A program made the translations under genes and the position numbers. From positions 1 to 64,000 of the forward strand of contig WGMK01000005.1 of the NCBI GenBank assembly GCA_016125095.1: a stretch of DNA of 64,000 nucleotides. The letters run 5' to 3'. Source of the DNA: Candidatus Hydrogenedens sp. Lineage in GTDB: Bacteria; Hydrogenedentota; Hydrogenedentia; Hydrogenedentales; JAEUWI01. This document shows, piece after piece, positions 58,226 to 64,000 of this stretch (position 1 is the first letter of the stretch; every line of letters starts with the position of its first letter). Under the pieces are notes generated by a model. That model had not been told where the DNA came from and did no database searches. It saw nothing but the letters and a program-made list of their open reading frames with translations.

Positions 58226-60240
58226 GTCTGCGGTCGCGAGCAGGAGTGCTGCTGGGCGCCTGTCTCGTGCTGGCGGCAACGACTGCGGGCGCCTTGTCCG
58301 TCAAGGACATCTGCGACGTATACCCCAACGAGGTCCGCGCGCTTTTCGATCAGCTCGACGCCACGCAGCCGGAGATGGCCGCCTGTATCGAACTCTCCCA
58401 GAACGATCTCCAAGCGGCCAGCGCGCGTCTGCTCGATTACTACCGCCAACACATGCCTGGCGTCAGCCCGCGCTCCGATGACCAAGCGGATACGGCCGCG
58501 GCGGTTGCCGTGCTCGAAGACACCTACACTTTCTACGACGTGACAGCAACGGTGCCGCGATTGCCGCACGGCGGTCTGGACTGGACCTTTACGGGGCCGG
58601 CGAAGGATCGTGAATGGGCCTGGGCCCTGAACCGCTTCTCGCACTTCAACCTGCTTCTCGATGCCTACGCGGCCACGGGTGATGCCCGTTACGCCAAGCG
58701 CATCAACTTCGAAATCGAGGACTGGGCGACGCAGAGTCCGTATCCCGGCGAACGGAACGACACGCCGCAATGGCGGGGACTCGAGACCGCGCTCCGCATA
58801 CAGCCCTGGTCGCGCGCGTTCACGCAGCTGCAGCAAGAGCCGGCGTTCAGCGACGGCGCGCGCCTGCTGATGCTGACGACGCTCCCCTCCCATGCCGACT
58901 ATCTGCGCCGCTTCCACGGCGACGGCAATTGGCTGACGATGGAGATGAACGGGCTGGCGGGCATCGGTGTCACTTGGTCCGAGTTCCAGGATTCCGAAGC
59001 CTGGGTGAGCGAAGCGGAAACGCGCATTCTCGCGGACCTGAAGGTGCAGATCTATCCGGATGGCGCGCAGAAGGAATTGACGAGCATGTACCACTATGTG
59101 GTCGTCAAGAATTTCGAAGCCTTCGCCGACCGGTTGCGCGAGGCTGGCCGCGCGCCGGCGCCCGAGCTGCAGCAGGCGCTCGAGCAACTCTGGAACTATC
59201 TCGCCTACACCATGCGCCCCGATGGCCACGGGCTGCTCAACAACGATTCCGACTTAAAGGACAACCGCGCGCTGGTAATGGATGCGGCGTCCCGCTATGA
59301 GCGCCCCGACTGGGGATGGATTGCCACCAATGGCTCCACGGGCGCGGCACCCGAAGCCGGGCCCACGGTCTTCTTCCCTTGGGCCGGACAGGCCGTGTTC
59401 CGCAGCGGATGGAACGCCGATGCCTTGTGGTCGTTTTTCGACCTTGGGCCCTTGGGCACCAAGCACGAGCATTACGACAAATTGCACTTGTCGATCAGTG
59501 CCTTTGGGCGCGACCTGCTGGTGGACTCGGGGCGGTATACCTATGTTGGCGGTACGGAGCGCTCTTATTACCGATCCACTGCCGCGCACAACACCATCAC
59601 GTTCGCGGGGAAAGGACAGAAACCCGCGGCCAAGGAATCGAAGGCCGGCGTGCAGGCGCAGTTCGAGCGCGGAGAGGGTTACGTGTATGCCTTCGGCGAA
59701 CACATGGACGGTTACAACGACCTGCGCGCGCTGGCCGAACACTCCCGGGCGGTTGTCCTGCTAGACGCGGGTTTCTGGATTGTGGTGGACAAGGTGTTTT
59801 CCGATCGCGACCAGAAGATTGCGGTCAACTGGCACTACCATCCGCGGTGCGAGGTGGGCCTCGAAGGGAACCAAGTCTTCACGTCGGGCGATGCCAAGGG
59901 TCATCTTCGTATCATCCCGGCCGGGCCGGTCTCCTGGAATCCGGCAATCGTAAAAGGCGCTGCTCCTCCCGATATGCAGGGATGGTACAGCGAATCCTAC
60001 AGCCTGCAGGAACCGGCTCCCTGCGCCGTTTATGAAGGAAAGATTGGGGCAGAATACACCTGGTTCGCTTGGGTGCTGCTGCCGGGGCAGACCTCGGCCC
60101 CCAAGGCCGAGGTCTCGTGGTCAACGCCCTTGGAAAACACGATGTCGCTGGAGATCATGCTGCCGGGCAAAGCCCCCATTCGCGTGGATATCGACACGGT
60201 GCTGGCCTCGAAAAGGCCTCGGGTACGGTTGTTGAAGTAG
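58222..60240 (+). CDS. Secreted heparinase II/III-family protein
   Basis: A 672-residue exported protein (signal peptide about 1-24, ending TTAGALS). An N-terminal (alpha/alpha) toroid (about 85-370) contains WAWALNRFSHFNLLLDAYAA, DGNWLTMEMNGLAGIG and SMYHYVVVKNFEAFADR. The heparinase II/III beta-sandwich starts about residue 400 with FFDLGPLGTKHEHYDKLHLS, whose His/Tyr residues suit a polysaccharide lyase active site, and GRDLLVDSGRYTYVGG. It probably cleaves uronic acid-containing polysaccharide by elimination. It begins with the ATG of an ATGA overlap with the cupin gene. The operon places it after YkvA and cupin. Confidence 0.92.
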   Translation: MSLRSRAGVLLGACLVLAATTAGALSVKDICDVYPNEVRALFDQLDATQPEMAACIELSQNDLQAASARLLDYYRQHMPGVSPRSDDQADTAAAVAVLEDTYTFYDVTATVPRLPHGGLDWTFTGPAKDREWAWALNRFSHFNLLLDAYAATGDARYAKRINFEIEDWATQSPYPGERNDTPQWRGLETALRIQPWSRAFTQLQQEPAFSDGARLLMLTTLPSHADYLRRFHGDGNWLTMEMNGLAGIGVTWSEFQDSEAWVSEAETRILADLKVQIYPDGAQKELTSMYHYVVVKNFEAFADRLREAGRAPAPELQQALEQLWNYLAYTMRPDGHGLLNNDSDLKDNRALVMDAASRYERPDWGWIATNGSTGAAPEAGPTVFFPWAGQAVFRSGWNADALWSFFDLGPLGTKHEHYDKLHLSISAFGRDLLVDSGRYTYVGGTERSYYRSTAAHNTITFAGKGQKPAAKESKAGVQAQFERGEGYVYAFGEHMDGYNDLRALAEHSRAVVLLDAGFWIVVDKVFSDRDQKIAVNWHYHPRCEVGLEGNQVFTSGDAKGHLRIIPAGPVSWNPAIVKGAAPPDMQGWYSESYSLQEPAPCAVYEGKIGAEYTWFAWVLLPGQTSAPKAEVSWSTPLENTMSLEIMLPGKAPIRVDIDTVLASKRPRVRLLK

Positions 60241-60245
60241 CGCTG

Positions 60246-60860
60246 CTACTCCCGGCCGCTCTGCAACAGCACCAGGAAGCTCGTGGCGCGATCCTGCATT
60301 TCGACGGCAAGCGACTCGACCCGCCGCGACAAGATGGCGTGCGATGCGAAGGCCGGTATCGCCACGGCAAGACCGCCGACCGTGGTGATCAGCGCTTCCG
60401 AAATGCCTTCCGAGAGCACCTGCGGGTTGCCCAGGCCCTGCGCCGTGATGGCATTGAACACCGTCACCATGCCGAGCACCGTGCCCAAGAGTCCGATAAG
60501 CGGACTGATGCCTGCGATAATCTCCAGCACCGCCAGTCCGCGTTCCAACTGCCCCACCTGTGTGCGGCCCACGGCGCGCATGGTTTCGATGGCCTGCGCG
60601 TGGTCGAGCTGCCGCTTGCGAAGCAATTCCTCGATGATGCGTGCATAGGCGCCCTTCGCCCGCTGACACGTGCCCAGGGCCTGCTGGGCCTGGGCTTCGC
60701 CCGGGTAATTGTCGGTGAGCGCCACCACGGCGCCCGACAGCACGGCCCCGCGCCGGAGCCCCAGGCTGCGCTCGATGACAATCGCCAGGCCGGCGACAGA
60801 GCAAAGGCCCAGAAGCACCATGGGCCATCCGCCCACTGCGATAAGTTCCCAAGTCGACAT
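60246..60860 (-). CDS. MotA/TolQ/ExbB-type proton channel protein
   Basis: A 204-residue inner-membrane protein of the ExbB/TolQ family. Three membrane helices: TWELIAVGGWPMVLLGLCSV near the N terminus, then after a cytoplasmic loop (GLAVLEIIAGISPLIGLLGT and ALITTVGGLAVAIPAFASHA). The conserved SPLIGLLGTVLGM and TTVGGLAVAIP blocks are present. It forms a proton channel that energises a TonB/TolA-type protein. The ATG at 60860 begins just before the first helix. It lies 38 bases after the TonB-like gene, but no ExbD/TolR gene is adjacent. Confidence 0.9.
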   Translation of the reverse strand: MSTWELIAVGGWPMVLLGLCSVAGLAIVIERSLGLRRGAVLSGAVVALTDNYPGEAQAQQALGTCQRAKGAYARIIEELLRKRQLDHAQAIETMRAVGRTQVGQLERGLAVLEIIAGISPLIGLLGTVLGMVTVFNAITAQGLGNPQVLSEGISEALITTVGGLAVAIPAFASHAILSRRVESLAVEMQDRATSFLVLLQSGRE

Positions 60861-60898
60861 GCTGGTTTCGTCCTTCTCCGGTACGTTCCGGGCGTATT

Positions 60899-61834
60899 CT
60901 AGCGGAAGCTGAACCGCCAGCGGATTTCCAGGTTCTTGTTCTGATAAATCTCGGGCACTTGAAACGGGAACGCCCCGAACGGTCCCGCTTTGCGCATCGC
61001 CTCCACGCACACCGTGTCATAAATCACATCGCCGCTGGATTGGTAGATTTCGGCCTTGATCAACGCGCCCGTCGCGTCGATTTCGCAATCGATGCCGACT
61101 TCCCGAATCTGTGTACCCGCATACCGTATCAGCCCCTCGTGCCAACGCACCTCGACTTTGCGCTTGATGTGCTGGAGATAAGGAGCGACCTCGTCCTGTA
61201 TCGCCTCGAAACTCGTGAAGCCCTCGTTCGTCACGCTGTTATGCAAACGGCCGCGCGCATTGCTCGGCGGCGTTTCGACGGGGGGCGCGGCCGTGGCCTG
61301 CGCCATCTTCACCGGCTCCTGTTCCGGACGCTCATCGGCCTTTTCAGGCACCGGCGCCTTCGAAGGCAGCGTTTCCGCCGATTCCACCGGGGGTTGATCC
61401 ACGGGTTCTTCGGACGGGGCTTCCTTCTCGGTTTCCTGGGGCGCTTCCTCAGCCGCTTGTGCTGCGGAGGAAGCGCTTTGCGGTGTAGGCTTCGGCTGCG
61501 CCAGGCTCTCGAAGTCCGATTCCTCGAAGAACACCGGGCCCGGCGCATCGCCCTCCTGAAGCATCATGTCCGCCGCGCGGGTCGACTGGGGGGCGATGTT
61601 GGCGGTTTGCGTTTCGGGCGGCTGCGGCGGCGCATTGGACTCCACCAGCTGCCTTGCCGGGGGCGCGTCGTCGGGCACGAGATTCAAGAGTATCGGTTCC
61701 GGTTCCGGCTCCGGGCCGGTGCCAATCGTGGGCGCGAACCCCAGAAACCACAGGGCCGCAAGGAGATGCAGCACCAGGGAAACCACCCCCGAGGTGCCCA
61801 AGCGAAGCCGGTATCGTGACTCTTCCCATTCCAT
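60899..61834 (-). CDS. TonB/TolA-like energy-transducing protein
   Basis: A 311-residue protein. A cytoplasmic N terminus is followed by a single membrane helix (SGVVSLVLHLLAALWFLGF), then a long Pro/Glu-rich periplasmic region (EPEPEPILLNLVPDD, QPPETQTANIAPQS). The ~115-residue C-terminal domain has the TonB/TolA C-terminal fold: EVAPYLQHIKRKVEVRWHE, GIDCEIDATGALIKAEIYQS and VCVEAMRKAGPFGAFP. It would carry energy to an outer-membrane receptor or the Tol-Pal system. It is first in a two-gene unit with the ExbB-like protein. The ATG at 61834 is chosen because it precedes the basic pre-helix segment; no ribosome site is visible. Confidence 0.87.
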   Translation of the reverse strand: MEWEESRYRLRLGTSGVVSLVLHLLAALWFLGFAPTIGTGPEPEPEPILLNLVPDDAPPARQLVESNAPPQPPETQTANIAPQSTRAADMMLQEGDAPGPVFFEESDFESLAQPKPTPQSASSAAQAAEEAPQETEKEAPSEEPVDQPPVESAETLPSKAPVPEKADERPEQEPVKMAQATAAPPVETPPSNARGRLHNSVTNEGFTSFEAIQDEVAPYLQHIKRKVEVRWHEGLIRYAGTQIREVGIDCEIDATGALIKAEIYQSSGDVIYDTVCVEAMRKAGPFGAFPFQVPEIYQNKNLEIRWRFSFR

Positions 61835-61879
61835 AGGGCGCGCATGGTACCACTGTCCAACTATCCCGGGCACGCCAGC

Positions 61880-61908
61880 TTGACTCCGGTTTCCAACTGG
61901 GCTACCCT
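61880..61908 (+). promoter_or_regulatory. Promoter of the hydroxylase-TetR operon
   Basis: TTGACT at 61880-61885, 17 bases, TACCCT at 61903-61908. The predicted transcription start (about 61914-61916) falls on the palindrome at 61915. Confidence 0.68.
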
Positions 61909-61914
61909 AAAAAA

Positions 61915-61925
61915 GAACGGCGTTC
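61915..61925. promoter_or_regulatory. Palindromic TetR-type operator candidate
   Basis: GAACGGCGTTC, a perfect palindrome about one central base, at the predicted transcription start of the hydroxylase-TetR operon. The position suits repression by the TetR protein encoded at the end of the same transcript; the pairing is inferred. Confidence 0.5.
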
Positions 61926-61949
61926 ACTAATCAGGAGGAGGCGAACACC

Positions 61950-62654
61950 ATGGGGCTCACGGCGAGCGAACTGGACGAACTGCCCTACCGCGTGGCGATG
62001 CGGGATAAATTTCCCCAACACTACAGCGCGGCCTTCCATTTTCTGATTCCGAACGTGCTCAGCGTCACCGCGATCGCTACGGCGTTCTCGTTCACCCAGA
62101 ACATTCAGCCGCTGGAGTGGCTGATGCTGCCCGGGGCGTTTCTGGTGGCCAACCTCATCGAGTGGTGGGTACATAAGGGGCCGCTGCACCACCGACGGCC
62201 GGGCCTGGAAATCGCCTTCGAGCGGCACACCTTATCCCATCACGAATATTTTCATGACGACAGCATGGCAGCCGCGAAGCCGCGGGATTATTACTACGTG
62301 CTGTTTCCCGTTTGGGGAATCTTTGCGATTTTCGTGCCGGCGCTTCCGATTGCGGCAGCGGCATGGTTCGCCTTCAGTTGGAATGCCGCCATGCTGTTTC
62401 TTGCGACGGCGGCGTTCTACTTCATCTTTTACGAGTGGATGCACCTCATCTATCATCTCCCCGAGAATCACCCCGTGGTTCGGGCGAGGTTCATGCAGTT
62501 TCTGCAGCGCCACCACCGGCTGCACCACAACAAGCGCCTGATGCAGAAATACAACTTTAACGTGACCTTCCCTATCGCCGACTACCTGTTTGGCACGGCG
62601 TACCGCGAGCCAACGCGCGAAAGCCTTTCCGGTACCAACGGCGCACGGAGCTGA
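61950..62654 (+). CDS. Fatty acid hydroxylase-superfamily (sterol desaturase-like) membrane di-iron protein
   Basis: A 234-residue membrane protein with about four hydrophobic helices and the histidine boxes of the fatty acid hydroxylase superfamily: His75 and His80-His81 (HKGPLHH), HTLSHHEYFH (93-102), HLIYHLPENH and the C-terminal RHHRLHHNKR. They hold a non-haem di-iron centre that oxidises C-H bonds of membrane lipids. The substrate is probably an acyl chain or isoprenoid lipid. AGGAGG lies 11 bases upstream of the ATG at 61950. It is co-transcribed with the TetR gene, whose ATG comes 4 bases after its stop. Confidence 0.92.
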   Translation: MGLTASELDELPYRVAMRDKFPQHYSAAFHFLIPNVLSVTAIATAFSFTQNIQPLEWLMLPGAFLVANLIEWWVHKGPLHHRRPGLEIAFERHTLSHHEYFHDDSMAAAKPRDYYYVLFPVWGIFAIFVPALPIAAAAWFAFSWNAAMLFLATAAFYFIFYEWMHLIYHLPENHPVVRARFMQFLQRHHRLHHNKRLMQKYNFNVTFPIADYLFGTAYREPTRESLSGTNGARS

Positions 62655-62658
62655 CAAG

Positions 62659-63291
62659 ATGGTGCAAGTACTCAAAGAAGAAGTCCGCACGCGGATACTC
62701 AAGGCGGGACGCGCCGAGTTTCTAGAGAAGGATTTTCAAAGCGCCAACATGCGCTCCATTGCCAAGCGCGCCGGGTGCGGGTTGAGCAATCTTTACAACT
62801 ACTTCAAGAGCAAGGACGCGCTCTTCGAGGCCCTGGTAGAGCCCACGATGATGGATTTCTACCAGGTGATTGCCGAAGCTCACACGCGCCTACCCGAAAA
62901 CGGCGCCGTGGTGCTTACCTTCGAACAGGAGCGGGTGCACTTCATGGTCGCGCTCGAATTCCTGCGCGACCACCGGGAAGACGTGATTCTCCTGGTGCTC
63001 AAGTCCGAAGGTTCCACCGTGCACCTCTGGCACGAGGCCGCTATCCAGGCCTATGAAACAGTCTGGTTCAACTACATCGACTATCTTCGGAAGAACTTCC
63101 CCGACGAGCACGGCTACAAAATCAGCGAGTTTTTCGTGCACAACATCTCGCGCTTTTACTTCAACACCCTGGTCGAGTTCCTCAAGCAGGATCTGTCCTT
63201 CGAGCAGATGGAACAGCATGTTGAAGAACTGCTGCGCTACGCGCACGGCGGCATCCACGCGCTCTTGCTGAATCAGGGCAAGATCGAATAG
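62659..63291 (+). CDS. TetR/AcrR-family transcriptional regulator
   Basis: A 210-residue regulator. The N-terminal helix-turn-helix is VRTRILKAGRAEFLEKDFQS with MRSIAKRAGCGLSNLYNYFK (the TetR signature AGxGxxxLYxYF) and SKDALFEALVE. The C-terminal ~150 residues are a variable ligand-binding helical domain with a long aromatic-rich helix (EFFVHNISRFYFNTLVEFL). The ATG at 62659 follows GGAG at 9 bases and starts 4 bases after the hydroxylase stop. The operon order and the palindrome at 61915 suggest lipid-responsive autorepression. Confidence 0.93.
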   Translation: MVQVLKEEVRTRILKAGRAEFLEKDFQSANMRSIAKRAGCGLSNLYNYFKSKDALFEALVEPTMMDFYQVIAEAHTRLPENGAVVLTFEQERVHFMVALEFLRDHREDVILLVLKSEGSTVHLWHEAAIQAYETVWFNYIDYLRKNFPDEHGYKISEFFVHNISRFYFNTLVEFLKQDLSFEQMEQHVEELLRYAHGGIHALLLNQGKIE

Positions 63292-63319
63292 AACGCCGGC
63301 ACCGGCGATGTGCCGCTGC

Positions 63320-64000
63320 TCAGTTGAGGAGCAAGGCCAGCCGCGGCAGAAAACACTCGCGCCGGATCGGCTTGACCAGGAAATCGCACACGTCCTTTTC
63401 CCGGCATTCACGCACAGTATAGCGGTCGCTGTGCGACGAGGTCACCACGATGGGCGGGCAATCGGGCTGGAAGTGTTTTCGCAGGTAGTCGATGATGCCG
63501 GGGCCGCTGATGCCCGGCATGTGCAGGTCCGTCAATATGACGTCGAATCGCTGATCGCTGTGAAAGCGGCACGCATCTCCGACGTTGCGGGCAATCGTCA
63601 CCTGCATGCCCGCGGAAATCAGCATGTCCGAAAGCGTCTGGCCTGCCATGAGATCGTCTTCGATCACCAACGCGCACTTTCCGGCAAGACACTCCAGAGA
63701 GACGCTACCCGACTCAGGAGTAACGTCTTCGGGCACGGACGGTTTCGCAGGCTGCTCCGGCGCGGGCAACGTAAACCAGAAACAGCTGCCTTCCCCCGGC
63801 GCGCTGTTGAGTCCAATCTTGCCGCCATGCAGCTCGACAAGACGGCGGCTCAGCGCGAGCCCGAGTCCCTTCCCCCCCATGTCCGTATCGCGCAATCGAT
63901 CGACTTGGGCGTAGTCGCTGAACAATCGCGATTGCGCATCTTTCGGGACTCCGACACCAGAGTCCTGCACCAAAACCATAAATCCGCCACCATCGGAAGG
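63320..64000 (-). CDS. Hybrid histidine kinase, C-terminal part (cut by the window end)
   Basis: The window holds 226 residues of the C-terminal part. It begins inside the ATPase domain with the G1 box VLVQDSGVGVPKDA, the G2 region GGKGLGLALSRRLVE and SAPGEGSCFWFTLP. A short Pro-rich linker leads to a receiver domain with acidic residues in VIEDD, the phosphorylation Asp in VILTDLHMPG and Lys in FLVKPI. The sensor, H-box and the rest of the ATPase domain lie beyond 64000. This is the phosphorelay form of hybrid kinase. It is convergent with the TetR gene. Confidence 0.9.
   Translation of the reverse strand, partial: PSDGGGFMVLVQDSGVGVPKDAQSRLFSDYAQVDRLRDTDMGGKGLGLALSRRLVELHGGKIGLNSAPGEGSCFWFTLPAPEQPAKPSVPEDVTPESGSVSLECLAGKCALVIEDDLMAGQTLSDMLISAGMQVTIARNVGDACRFHSDQRFDVILTDLHMPGISGPGIIDYLRKHFQPDCPPIVVTSSHSDRYTVRECREKDVCDFLVKPIRRECFLPRLALLLN

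Overview
The window reads as a chromosomal segment from a high-GC, diderm, heterotrophic bacterium. The outer membrane is implied by kdsB (Kdo activation for lipopolysaccharide), a Pal/CpoB pair and a TonB-like/ExbB-like pair. Secreted carbohydrate- and peptide-processing proteins are abundant: alginate lyase and heparinase II/III family proteins, a sulfatase, a DUF1080 protein, discoidin-like proteins, a Lys-C-like protease and cohesin-like proteins with a TEGSPEG octapeptide linker. Together with a eukaryote-type UDPGP/UAP1 nucleotidyltransferase, this resembles the PVC/Hydrogenedentota part of the bacterial tree. That placement is an inference from gene content; there is no rRNA or tRNA here to confirm it. 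About 60 protein genes are supported. I found no RNA gene, CRISPR array, prophage or replication origin.

Layout. 1-1670: the cut end of an IS30 element, a YtrA-type GntR regulator and a recombinase-domain protein without a catalytic domain. 1670-7085: an amidohydrolase, an alginate lyase-like protein, then a probable neutral-lipid group (lipase-like hydrolase divergent from a wax ester synthase/DGAT, convergent with an SDR). 7180-15085: a carboxypeptidase coupled to a Lys-C-like protease, a DUF4160/DUF2442 pair with an in-frame amber codon, an SDR without its catalytic Lys, an orphan CopG antitoxin, two TPM proteins, a VOC protein between inward-facing GACAGGAT repeats, and a 3-ketodihydrosphingosine reductase-like SDR. 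15181-24387: a large sensor with no output domain, a propeller-plus-barrel secreted protein, a sugar epimerase and two tandem cohesin-like surface proteins. 24393-30748 (minus strand): APS reductase, sulfite reductase, dipeptidase, siroheme-pathway SUMT, a hydrolase and a nitrilase. 30903-40981: EttA, a response regulator, Pal/CpoB, an amino-sugar group (BadF-type kinase, DUF1573, UAP1-like, sulfatase), a VOC protein and a HicBA module. 41080-52653: an AmrS radical SAM enzyme, a sugar aminotransferase, an SDR and HAD pair, KdsB, two GT2 enzymes, two large polytopic glycosyltransferase-type membrane proteins, a DUF1080 protein and a K+ channel. 53234-60240: tandem discoidin-like proteins, a PhaF-like phasin, a helical unknown, a START-like protein with a histone-like tail, YkvA, a cupin and a heparinase-family protein. 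60246-64000: an ExbB/TonB-like pair, a fatty acid hydroxylase co-transcribed with a TetR regulator, and the end of a hybrid histidine kinase.

How the genes may work together. Sulfite reductase needs siroheme, which SUMT initiates, and APS reductase feeds it sulfite, so the minus-strand block is a coherent sulfur-assimilation set. The two glycosyltransferase-type membrane proteins, the two GT2 enzymes, the aminotransferase and KdsB suggest envelope polysaccharide or glycolipid assembly. A WS/DGAT at one end and a PhaF-like phasin beside a START-like protein with the same kind of lysine-rich tail at the other suggest storage-lipid granules, possibly attached to the nucleoid. That last idea is a hypothesis.

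Several regulatory sites are readable directly. They include near-consensus promoters (for example TTTACA-N17-TATAAT before the nitrilase operon and TTGACT-N17-TACCCT before the hydroxylase-TetR operon, with a GAACG-G-CGTTC palindrome at its start point) and about a dozen clean terminator hairpins.
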